Assembly: GCF_016623585.1 (NCBI RefSeq)
Contig: NZ_JAEHFY010000015.1
Coordinates: forward strand, 1-64,000
Origin: Pedobacter segetis
GTDB lineage: Bacteria; Bacteroidota; Bacteroidia; Sphingobacteriales; Sphingobacteriaceae
Direction: 5' to 3'
DNA length: 64,000 bases
A program made the position numbers and the translations under genes. The notes beneath the pieces were generated by a model, which was given only the letters and a program-made list of their open reading frames with translations, did no database searches and was not told the DNA's origin. Positions 7,150 through 15,802 of this stretch are shown here, one piece after another (position 1 is the first letter of the stretch; the number at the start of each line of letters is the position of its first letter).

Positions 7150-9432
7150 ATGTTGAAAGAAAATTTTAGTTTAAAAAGAACATTAAAAACTCAGAAAATA
7201 GTTACAGATTTTTTAATTGTGGGAGGGGGGATATCAGGTGTATGTACAGCCATAGTTGCCGCAAGATCCGGCATTAGGGTAGTTTTGGTACAAGATCGTC
7301 CGGTTTTAGGAGGGAATGCATCTAGTGAAGTGAGATTATGGATATTAGGAGCTACCTCCCATATGGGAAACAACAACCGTTGGGCAAGAGAAGGAGGAAT
7401 CATCGACGAAATTTTAGTAGAAAATTTATATCGTAATAGAGAGGGTAATCCACTAATATTTGATACTATTTTACTTGAAAAAATCTATGAAGAAGCAAAT
7501 ATTCAGCTCTTACTAAATACATCGGCATTTGAAGTAAACAAATCAGATGATAAAAATATTAGTAATGTAAAAGCTTTCTGTAGCCAAAATTCTACGATGT
7601 ATGATATCTATGCCAATTTGTTTTGCGACGCCTCGGGAGACGGTGTGATTGCATTTTTAGCGGGTGCATCTTTCAGAATGGGAGCAGAAACCAAACAAGA
7701 GTTTGGAGAAGGATTTGCGCCAGATGTAAAAGATTATGGGGAATTACTCGGTCATTCCATTTATTTCTATACAAAAGATACCGGAGCGCCAATTAAATAT
7801 GTTGCACCAAGTTATGCCAAAAAGGACGTGGGTTCTTTGCCTAGAATTCGTAACTATAAATTACCGGAATATGGCTGTAGATTATGGTGGGTAGAATATG
7901 GCGGTAGGTTAGATACTATCCATCAATCAGAAGATATTAAATTTGAACTTTGGAAAGTAATTTATGGATTATGGGATTACGTAAAAAACAGCGGTAAGTT
8001 TCCAGAAGCAGAAAATCTGACTTTAGAATGGGTAGGTACTATACCTGGTAAAAGAGAAAGTCGGCGTTTTGAAGGAGATTATATACTGGTTCAACAAGAT
8101 ATTGTAGAACAAAAAAGACATGATGACGCTGTTGCATTTGGCGGTTGGGCAATGGATTTACATCCTGCAGACGGGGTCTTTAGTGATAAAAATGGATGCA
8201 CTCAGTGGCATTCTAAAGGGGTTTACCAGATTCCCTACAGATGTTTTTATAGTAAAGACATAGATAATTTATTTTTGGCAGGTAGGATAATTAGTGTCTC
8301 TCATGTCGCTTTTAGTTCAACGCGTGTAATGGCAACCTGCGCTATGGGCGGGCAAGCGGTAGGCCTTGCTGCTTCATTAGCCATAAAATCAAGTTTAAAG
8401 CCTAGAGATTTCTCATCTGGTGAAAACCTTATAAAATTACAACTGGAGCTAAATAAAATAGGTCAAAGTATTCCTTTTGTTCCGTTAGCTGATAGTGATA
8501 ATCTTTTAAACGCTGCAACCCTAGATTCATCATCATCATTGTCATTAGAAGGTTTTCCTGCTGACGGAGAATGGATAGAGCTTGAATTTTCTACTGCACA
8601 GATGTTGCCATTTAAAAAAGGTGAATTGTATACCTTAGAATTTCCATTTAAGGTGCTCAATGATACTACACTTCGTTTCGAATTGAGGACAAGCAGTAAA
8701 ATGCAAAATCATACGCCAGACGTAATGCTTGAAGAACACCTTGTTTTTTTAAATAAAGGTAAAAGGAACGTTAAAATTTCTTTAAAGGAAGTTTTAAAAG
8801 AAGATCAATATGTATTCTTATGTTTTATGAAAAACAATGATCTGCAAGTTAAATGTAGCCAGACTAAAGTTACGGGTATTTTATCGGTATTAAATAAAAC
8901 AAATAAAGCAGTATCAAATTTTGGGCGCCAAGATCCACCAAGTGATATAGGGGTAGATACTTTTGAATTTTGGACACCTTACAGAAGACCCAGATGTCAA
9001 AACTTAGCTTTTAAAATTAGTCCTTCTATTTCTTGTTTTGAGATTCAGAATATAAAAAATGGATTCTTACGCCCGTATGAAAAACCAAATGCTTGGGTTT
9101 CTGCTTTAGATGATGAAAATCCGACTATAAAATTGAATTGGGAACATCAAGTAACTATAAATGAAATTGTGTTGATGTTGGATAATGATTTTGATCATCC
9201 CTTAGAGTCATCATTGTATGGTCATCCCGAGGATGTTTTACCGTTCTGTGTTAGAGATTATAGCTTAAAAAAATGTAAATCGACTGCTGTTTATACAAAA
9301 GAAGATAATTACCAAACCATTAATAAAATAATATTAAGTGAGCCATTAAACACTAAAGAGTTAATATTAGAACTAAAAAGACCCTCAGGGAATGTGCCTG
9401 CGGCGATTTATCAGATTTTAATTTATTCATAA
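7150..9432 (+). CDS. FAD-dependent oxidoreductase (FAD_oxidored type) with C-terminal beta domain
   Basis: 760 aa and no signal peptide, so probably cytoplasmic. Residues 20-45 hold a Rossmann FAD-binding motif (FLIVGGGISGVCTAIVAARSG). GGNASSEVRLWILGA and GKRESRRFEGDYILVQQDI follow the FAD_oxidored (PF12831-like) pattern, and the flavin domain closes near 420 with VMATCAMGGQAVGLAASLA. The last 300 residues look like a beta-rich accessory domain. The substrate is unknown; such enzymes recur in Bacteroidota glycan loci, where oxidation of a sugar or sugar derivative is a plausible role. First gene of the operon, with operator site B upstream; the GH2 gene follows after 20 bases. Confidence 0.75.
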   Translation: MLKENFSLKRTLKTQKIVTDFLIVGGGISGVCTAIVAARSGIRVVLVQDRPVLGGNASSEVRLWILGATSHMGNNNRWAREGGIIDEILVENLYRNREGNPLIFDTILLEKIYEEANIQLLLNTSAFEVNKSDDKNISNVKAFCSQNSTMYDIYANLFCDASGDGVIAFLAGASFRMGAETKQEFGEGFAPDVKDYGELLGHSIYFYTKDTGAPIKYVAPSYAKKDVGSLPRIRNYKLPEYGCRLWWVEYGGRLDTIHQSEDIKFELWKVIYGLWDYVKNSGKFPEAENLTLEWVGTIPGKRESRRFEGDYILVQQDIVEQKRHDDAVAFGGWAMDLHPADGVFSDKNGCTQWHSKGVYQIPYRCFYSKDIDNLFLAGRIISVSHVAFSSTRVMATCAMGGQAVGLAASLAIKSSLKPRDFSSGENLIKLQLELNKIGQSIPFVPLADSDNLLNAATLDSSSSLSLEGFPADGEWIELEFSTAQMLPFKKGELYTLEFPFKVLNDTTLRFELRTSSKMQNHTPDVMLEEHLVFLNKGKRNVKISLKEVLKEDQYVFLCFMKNNDLQVKCSQTKVTGILSVLNKTNKAVSNFGRQDPPSDIGVDTFEFWTPYRRPRCQNLAFKISPSISCFEIQNIKNGFLRPYEKPNAWVSALDDENPTIKLNWEHQVTINEIVLMLDNDFDHPLESSLYGHPEDVLPFCVRDYSLKKCKSTAVYTKEDNYQTINKIILSEPLNTKELILELKRPSGNVPAAIYQILIYS

Positions 9433-9452
9433 AAATCTTTTATCAGCAAAAT

Positions 9453-11999
9453 ATGAGGAAATTTTTAAATATATTTTTATTAATTGTAGTGTTAAAGTGC
9501 AATGTTTATGCCGCTATAGCAGATACCATCTCTTTGAACGGGATGTGGAAATTTAGAACAGATTTATACAAAACTGGAGACGAACAACAATGGTATAAAA
9601 CTAGTTTTGATAAAGCGGGCTGGGATTCAATGGAAGTACCGGGAAATTGGGACTTGCATAATGAATATGCTGATTATAAAGGTGATGCTTGGTATAGTGT
9701 AAAGTTTGATGTCAAAGATGTATGGAGAAATAAAAACGTTAGACTGATATTTCAATCTGTTTATAACGATGCAGAGGTTTGGCTTAATGGGAATAAAATT
9801 GGGGAAAATCATTTTGGCTTTCTACAATTTCAATTTGACCTATCTAATTATCTTATATACGGACAAAAAAATGAAATTGTTGTGAAAGTCAACAACGTTT
9901 TTAAAAGAGGCGCAATCTGGAACTGGGGAGGTATAAGAAGACCAGTTTGGTTAGAAATAACTGACCAGACTAGAATCAACAATCTATCAATTACATCAAA
10001 GCCTGACTTAAAAAAACAAAGTTCAATAGTAAATCTCAATGCAGAAGTCGTAAACTATTCGTCAAATAAAATAGATTTATCCTACGCTGTAGAGCTGTTT
10101 TATAAAAGCAAACGTATTTATTATTCGGGACAGCAAAGAGCTATAACTTTAAAAGGTGCAGACAGTGTGCTTTTAACCCATAACATTCATTTAAACAAAG
10201 CAGATACCCATTTATGGAGCTTTGATTTTCCAAATCTTTATACGGCCAAAATAGCTGTGTATAACAACAAGAAATTACTGCATTTGCAGGAAGATAAGTT
10301 TGGTATAAGAAAGATTGAAGTAGAGGGCTTAAAATTAAAACTTAACGGAAAAGAAATCAGACCTGTGGGTTTTAACCTTGTTCCAGAAGATCGCATCACT
10401 GGAAATACATTACCCTTTGAACATATTAAGAAAATGGTAGATATGATGAAAGAGGCGGGCGCTAATATGGCCAGAATCAGTCATTTATCCTTACCTAAAG
10501 AATTTTTAGATTATTTGGATGAAAAGGGAATTATGACATTTGAAGAGGTTTCTTTATGGGGAAAAGATGTTATGGTAGATCCAGATAACCCTATACCAAA
10601 AATTTGGTTGCAGAAATTAATTCATCAGGAGTATAACCATCCAAGCATTATAGGGTGGAGTGTTGGTAACGAAATAGGTTTGTTAGATAAAAACCCGTTA
10701 GCCAATCAATATATTAAATCAGCGATAGAGAATGCAAAGAAATTAGATCCTAATCGTTTAGCGGTATATATTTCAAATTCTGCTCAGGTGCAACCTGATG
10801 ATGCGGCAATCTATAGTGATATAATCATGCTAAATAGTTATGGGAACTGGGCAAAGGCTGCCGAGAAAGCGCACCATAATTTCCCTGATAAACCCATATT
10901 TTTTTCTGAGTTCGGAGAGAGTTTAAATACAGAAGACCCAAATGATTCTCATTTAGATTTTGGCAAAATGTTAGACAGTTTAAAAGGTAAGGATTATATC
11001 ATTGGTGCTTCGTTATGGACGTTTAATGATTACAGGAGCAGTTACTGGTCTCCAAAAAAATCATGGGAAACTCCTCCTTCACAAAACAGAGCCTGGGGGG
11101 TTGTAAATAGTTTTTTACAGAAAAAAAGAAGCTATTTTGAGGTCCAAAAAGTTTTTCTACCATTAAGCATCACCAACCTTACTGCTACACAACATAATGA
11201 TTATATATTTGGTCAAATAGACTTAAAAATAAATAAAAAGCTTGATTTTCCAGCTTATCAATTAAGCGGTTATAAAATTGCAGTGCAAACGCTTGATAAT
11301 CAAAAAATTATTGATAGTGCAGTTATTAAGCTGCCTATATTAAACCCTGGAGATGGATCCAAAACATTTGAATTCAATATAAAAAATCATCCGTCTTTAT
11401 TAACAGCTATTAAATTTTCATTATCAGACGCACAAAATTTTTCAAGGTTTGATACCCTCATTTATTTAAAAGAACCCCAAAGTGTGCATATTAAAGCTGT
11501 AAATACCAGCGAAAATACAGTAAGAGTTGTTTTTGATCCTAGTTCTTTAGCATCTTATTACACGCTAAAATATGGTAATGGTAAATTGGAGAATGAGAGT
11601 TCGGCAACCATAAATAATTTTATAGAAATAAAAGGCTTAAAAAGTAAAATAAATTATCAGTTTCAAGTAGTTGCCCATAACAACAAGGGAAGTAACGCCT
11701 CAGTTTCTTCAAATTTTATATTAAATGAGGACGAACTGCCACCTATAATCTGGGATGCGGTAGCAGTTAAAAATGGGTTTTTTATATCTTTTTCTTCGGA
11801 CCCATTAGATTATAGATATGAAGTGGAATATGGTACGCAAAAAGGCAACTATTTTAAATGTTTGACTTTTGATAATCACGGTGTACTCCAAATTCCAAAT
11901 TTAGATAGTGATAAAACCTATTTTTTTAGATTGAGAAGATTAATGCAATGGGGATTTGCAAGTACTTGGACTAATGAAATTGAAATAAAACCATTATAG
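9453..11999 (+). CDS. GH2 family exo-glycosidase (beta-galactosidase/glucuronidase-like)
   Basis: 848 aa with a signal peptide ending near NVYAAIA. An N-terminal sugar-binding jelly roll (about 28-170, NGMWKFRTD ... VPGNWDLHNEY) and an Ig-like domain precede a TIM barrel. The catalytic acid/base is E407 (IIGWSVGNEIG) and the nucleophile E486 (IFFSEFGES), both placed as in GH2. The C-terminal 180 residues are Fn3-like (about 680-845). Removal of terminal beta-linked galactose, glucuronic acid or a related residue in the periplasm is the family role; the specific sugar cannot be read from the sequence. Cotranscribed with the FAD oxidoreductase. Confidence 0.85.
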   Translation: MRKFLNIFLLIVVLKCNVYAAIADTISLNGMWKFRTDLYKTGDEQQWYKTSFDKAGWDSMEVPGNWDLHNEYADYKGDAWYSVKFDVKDVWRNKNVRLIFQSVYNDAEVWLNGNKIGENHFGFLQFQFDLSNYLIYGQKNEIVVKVNNVFKRGAIWNWGGIRRPVWLEITDQTRINNLSITSKPDLKKQSSIVNLNAEVVNYSSNKIDLSYAVELFYKSKRIYYSGQQRAITLKGADSVLLTHNIHLNKADTHLWSFDFPNLYTAKIAVYNNKKLLHLQEDKFGIRKIEVEGLKLKLNGKEIRPVGFNLVPEDRITGNTLPFEHIKKMVDMMKEAGANMARISHLSLPKEFLDYLDEKGIMTFEEVSLWGKDVMVDPDNPIPKIWLQKLIHQEYNHPSIIGWSVGNEIGLLDKNPLANQYIKSAIENAKKLDPNRLAVYISNSAQVQPDDAAIYSDIIMLNSYGNWAKAAEKAHHNFPDKPIFFSEFGESLNTEDPNDSHLDFGKMLDSLKGKDYIIGASLWTFNDYRSSYWSPKKSWETPPSQNRAWGVVNSFLQKKRSYFEVQKVFLPLSITNLTATQHNDYIFGQIDLKINKKLDFPAYQLSGYKIAVQTLDNQKIIDSAVIKLPILNPGDGSKTFEFNIKNHPSLLTAIKFSLSDAQNFSRFDTLIYLKEPQSVHIKAVNTSENTVRVVFDPSSLASYYTLKYGNGKLENESSATINNFIEIKGLKSKINYQFQVVAHNNKGSNASVSSNFILNEDELPPIIWDAVAVKNGFFISFSSDPLDYRYEVEYGTQKGNYFKCLTFDNHGVLQIPNLDSDKTYFFRLRRLMQWGFASTWTNEIEIKPL

Positions 12000-12149
12000 C
12001 ATAAATAACTAGTAAACTTTAAAATAAGATTTATTCGATATAAAGATATTTTATATCAAAGAGGTTCTTATGCTGTTTTTTTAACCAAAAAAATAAATAA
12101 AAATTACAGTTAATAAACTAATAACCAATTAATTAAATCAATAAAAATC

Positions 12150-12785
12150 ATGAAAAAAGTATTAATTCAATTCGTATTTTTAATGTGCACAATGTATTGT
12201 TTTGCACAGAAGTCGACTACCGTAATTTCGTGGAACTTTTATGGGCAAACAGCCGGGGCGGCGGATAAATTTGCCCCAACTTCTATAAGTTCAGATTTAT
12301 CATCTGGCGGTATTACCAAAGGTTCAGGCTTAACCATGGGTATGGAAAAATTGAAAAATTATTGGGGTGCTAAAGGGTTTTCTCTTAGCCAAACAGGGCC
12401 TGAAGAAGCAATTTTAAACAATAAATATATAACTTTTTCAATTACCAGTAACTCTTCTAAATCACTATCGCTAAAAGAGATTAAGCCTCTTAAAATAAGA
12501 ATCTTTTCCGTAGGTCCAAATCACTTATTACTTCAATATTCATTTGATGGCAATACTTATAAAGATATCACTACCCTAAAGATGGATAGGCCAGAAAAGC
12601 AATCTGATTTATTGTTAGGAGCTGTTGATCTATCTACAGTAAAAGATCTTCAAAATATAGGTCAGGGTAAAACAGTTTACTTCAGGATAGTTCCTTGGGG
12701 TGCTACTAAAGAAGCCTATAACGACTTTTATTTTGGCTCCCAGTACGATGTGCCATCCATAAGTATTCTAGGAAGTTTTAAATAA
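12150..12785 (+). CDS. Secreted single-domain protein (PUL repeat domain, stand-alone copy)
   Basis: 211 aa: a signal peptide ending at CFAQ, then one complete copy of a roughly 180-residue beta-rich domain present three times in the next gene and twice in the one after. Shared pattern: WNFYGQ, GSGLTMG, NYWGAKGFS, KYITFSITS, LSLKEI, LLLQYSFDG.YKDITT, DLQNIGQGKTVYFRIVPWGA, YFGSQ, ILGSFK. No catalytic residues stand out, so glycan or protein binding is the likely role (inference). It has no T9SS tail, unlike the multidomain relatives. A 150-base gap separates it from the GH2 gene, so it may have its own promoter. Confidence 0.7.
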   Translation: MKKVLIQFVFLMCTMYCFAQKSTTVISWNFYGQTAGAADKFAPTSISSDLSSGGITKGSGLTMGMEKLKNYWGAKGFSLSQTGPEEAILNNKYITFSITSNSSKSLSLKEIKPLKIRIFSVGPNHLLLQYSFDGNTYKDITTLKMDRPEKQSDLLLGAVDLSTVKDLQNIGQGKTVYFRIVPWGATKEAYNDFYFGSQYDVPSISILGSFK

Positions 12786-12836
12786 TTCCTATCGCTTTAA
12801 AAAAACCAAATTATAAACCAATTAAAAATTAATGTT

Positions 12837-15800
12837 ATGAAAAGATTACTACACAATTATAGTTATCGTTTGATGGTAATTATATGTTTGCTATTTCTTT
12901 TAAGTGAAACGCAGGCACAATCTCTAAAGAAAGGAATAGGTATGATTACTACCAAAACCGATGCTAAGTGGATTCAACAGCTCCCACAACTAAATGTAAA
13001 CTGGCATTACAGGTGGGATTTAAGAAAGGACGTTAGAGAGCCTTCTGGAATTGATTATGTGCCTATGGTTTATGGAAGACCTGCTCCTACTACTGCTGAT
13101 TTTGACTATATAAATGACAATAAACAACAATTTAATTATTTGTTGGGTTATAATGAGCCAGATAACCTCCCTGGAACACAAGGCCATATGAGCTTGGATA
13201 GCGCTCTTATGTTTTGGCCTCAGTTAATGGCTTCGGGTTTAACTTTAGGCAGTCCAGCTTCAATAAATCCTTTATCAAAATACATGAAAGATTTTATGAG
13301 GAAAACCGATTCGCTCAATTATCGGGTAGATTTTGTAACAATACATACCTATCCTGGTCCTGATGCCACCGGATTTCTAAAGTTGCTAAGGGACGTACAC
13401 ACAGCGTACAATAAACCTATTTGGATTACTGAATTTGCAGTAGCAGACTGGAATGCTAAAAATGGGATAAAGAATATCTATACACAAGCTCAAGTTTTAG
13501 GCTTCATGAAAACAGTTCTTGAAGCTATGGAAACACCTGAATACAGTTTTGTTCAGCGTTATGCATGGTTTTCTAATTCACCACCTAATGATAAAGCTTT
13601 GGGGAAATCTTCTTTATTTGATTATGACGGGGGATTAACACCATTAGGTCAGTTCTATGCAAACTTTAAGGAAGTGAATACAAAAATACCATTGGTAAAT
13701 CCTTTGATAGCATGGAACGTTTATGGACAATCAGACCCCACACAACAAGGTGTGCCTGCTCAAACATTAAATGCATCAATTTCCAGTACAGGTTTTGAAA
13801 TTGGTACCTTAGCAAATGTGACCATGATGGGTACTAATCATAATTTGTGGGGAGCTTACGGCTGGTCAAAAGATAAAGAAGTTATAGATAGTGCTATCAA
13901 TAGTGGGAAATATATAAAATTTTCTGTGTCACCAAAAGAAGGAAAAGTCTTGTCATTAAAAAAAATTGGGGATTTCAAAATTAAATTGGCAAAAAATGGA
14001 CCTATTTATTACAGATTACAATACCGAATAAATAATGGAACTTATAAAGGACTAACTACATGGTTTGTAAATAGACCTACAGCAACAACAGTTTTTACCT
14101 TGGAGAATTTTGATCTATCCAAAATTCCTGACCTTCAAAATATTGCCTATGGTAAAACAATTGAATTCAGATTGATACCATACAATGCTAATTTAGATAA
14201 TACTTCAGATGGCGCAGTATATTTTGGTAGTGATGCTAATGAGAATTGTTTCGGTCTGGAAGGCAATATTAAATCTTTTACAACTAATAGTTCTTCGGTA
14301 GAATTGGCCTATTGGAACCTAAGCGGACAAACTAACAATGGGGCTAATAACTTAGCGGCGACAAATATTGATGCAGCACTAGCTACAGATGCGGGGTTAG
14401 TTCGTGGAGCAGGAATAGTTGCTGATGTGGTTCCACAGAATAACGTTTGGGGCGGGACCAAATGGCATGTAATGCAAAAAGCGGTGGATGATGCTTCTTT
14501 GATAGATTCCGCAATTAGAGCAAAAAGATATCTGACTTTTAGTTTTAAAGTTCAGGATAATAAAATGGTATCTATAGCAAAGATAAAGCCCATCACTATT
14601 TTTGCAAATAATTCCAGTCCAGATACCATTCTAGTTCAATATGCATTCGATGGAAACAATTTTAAAAATCTGGATACCTTATCCTATACAAGACCAACAT
14701 CAGGCACCAGAGTTGCTCTATTACTTGATAGTATTAATCTGACAGGAAATTCAGAATTTCAAGACATTGCTCCAGGAAGAATCATTAATTTCAGAATGAT
14801 TCCTTATCATGCTGCTAATGGTACTGGTCATTTTTATTTTGGAGATGGTACAACTTCAGGCGTCCATGCACTTTCATTTGTGGGTACGGTGAATTCAATT
14901 ATTCCACCCACAGACGTAATTTTAGCCGCATGGGACACTCAAGGTGCCAATGGCAACAATGCAACTTTAGCGGCAAGCTTGGTAAATGCAAACGTCATAA
15001 GCACAGGTTTGGTACGGAGTGCAAATGTTGTAAATACTACTGATGCAAATGTTTGGGGCGGGAGACAATTTTCAACTGCGACAGATACTGCTACGGTAAA
15101 ATCGCAAAATAAAAACATCAGCTTTACCATTACTCCAAAGGCAGACAAAACAGTTTCATTTACTAGTATAAGTCCTATCGTAATCAGACAAAATAATTAC
15201 GCTCCAAAAAAGCTTTTAATTCAATATGCTATTGGAAATGCACCTTTTGAAGATTTAGATAGCATGTCATTGAGCAGATCAGGGGGTTCTTTCTTTTTGC
15301 AGGACACGCTTGATACCATAGACTTAAGTAAGTTCCCGAAGCTTCAAAATTTAAGTCAGGAGAAATCGGTTACTTTTAAATTGCTTCCTTACGAAGTAAG
15401 AGATGAATCACCAGAATATCAAAAATTCTTAATCGGAGATTTAACAAGTAGTTATGATTTTGTGGTAAAGGGAATAGTAGATGAGGGACCTTTAGGTAAC
15501 CAAATGTCTGCTACAAAAGACATGCAAAATTTTGATTATCAGCATTTAAACACCAACGCTTCTGCTATTTATGTATATCCAAATCCAGTAAAAGATGTAT
15601 TGTATATATCACACTTAGCCAGTACAAGTGAGGGGACTATTAAAATTGTTAATTTAAACGGCCAACTTATTAAGTTACAAAAAACGCCAATTGGATCTCA
15701 ATTAACACGTTTAGATGTAAGTGATTTACAGACAGGTTTTTATATTGTAATTTATCAAGGTAGTAAGGGTCAACAGTCGGTTAAATTCATTAAACAATAA
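12837..15800 (+). CDS. GH128 endo-beta-1,3-glucanase with three repeat domains and T9SS tail
   Basis: 987 aa. After the signal peptide (to about 28), residues 30-285 match the GH128 catalytic core (Glyco_hydro_cc): VPMVYGRPAPT, LLGYNEPDNLPG with catalytic E107, GSPAS, VDFVTIHTYPG and WITEFAVADW with nucleophile E199, then RYAWFS and LTPLGQFYANF. Three copies of the repeat domain follow (about 290-480, 488-690, 695-880), then a type A T9SS sorting domain (about 907-987, IYVYPNPVKD ... KFIKQ). GH128 enzymes cut beta-1,3-glucan internally; here the enzyme should be at the cell surface or released. A shorter paralogue follows 2 bases downstream. Confidence 0.85.
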   Translation: MKRLLHNYSYRLMVIICLLFLLSETQAQSLKKGIGMITTKTDAKWIQQLPQLNVNWHYRWDLRKDVREPSGIDYVPMVYGRPAPTTADFDYINDNKQQFNYLLGYNEPDNLPGTQGHMSLDSALMFWPQLMASGLTLGSPASINPLSKYMKDFMRKTDSLNYRVDFVTIHTYPGPDATGFLKLLRDVHTAYNKPIWITEFAVADWNAKNGIKNIYTQAQVLGFMKTVLEAMETPEYSFVQRYAWFSNSPPNDKALGKSSLFDYDGGLTPLGQFYANFKEVNTKIPLVNPLIAWNVYGQSDPTQQGVPAQTLNASISSTGFEIGTLANVTMMGTNHNLWGAYGWSKDKEVIDSAINSGKYIKFSVSPKEGKVLSLKKIGDFKIKLAKNGPIYYRLQYRINNGTYKGLTTWFVNRPTATTVFTLENFDLSKIPDLQNIAYGKTIEFRLIPYNANLDNTSDGAVYFGSDANENCFGLEGNIKSFTTNSSSVELAYWNLSGQTNNGANNLAATNIDAALATDAGLVRGAGIVADVVPQNNVWGGTKWHVMQKAVDDASLIDSAIRAKRYLTFSFKVQDNKMVSIAKIKPITIFANNSSPDTILVQYAFDGNNFKNLDTLSYTRPTSGTRVALLLDSINLTGNSEFQDIAPGRIINFRMIPYHAANGTGHFYFGDGTTSGVHALSFVGTVNSIIPPTDVILAAWDTQGANGNNATLAASLVNANVISTGLVRSANVVNTTDANVWGGRQFSTATDTATVKSQNKNISFTITPKADKTVSFTSISPIVIRQNNYAPKKLLIQYAIGNAPFEDLDSMSLSRSGGSFFLQDTLDTIDLSKFPKLQNLSQEKSVTFKLLPYEVRDESPEYQKFLIGDLTSSYDFVVKGIVDEGPLGNQMSATKDMQNFDYQHLNTNASAIYVYPNPVKDVLYISHLASTSEGTIKIVNLNGQLIKLQKTPIGSQLTRLDVSDLQTGFYIVIYQGSKGQQSVKFIKQ

Positions 15801-15802
15801 TA

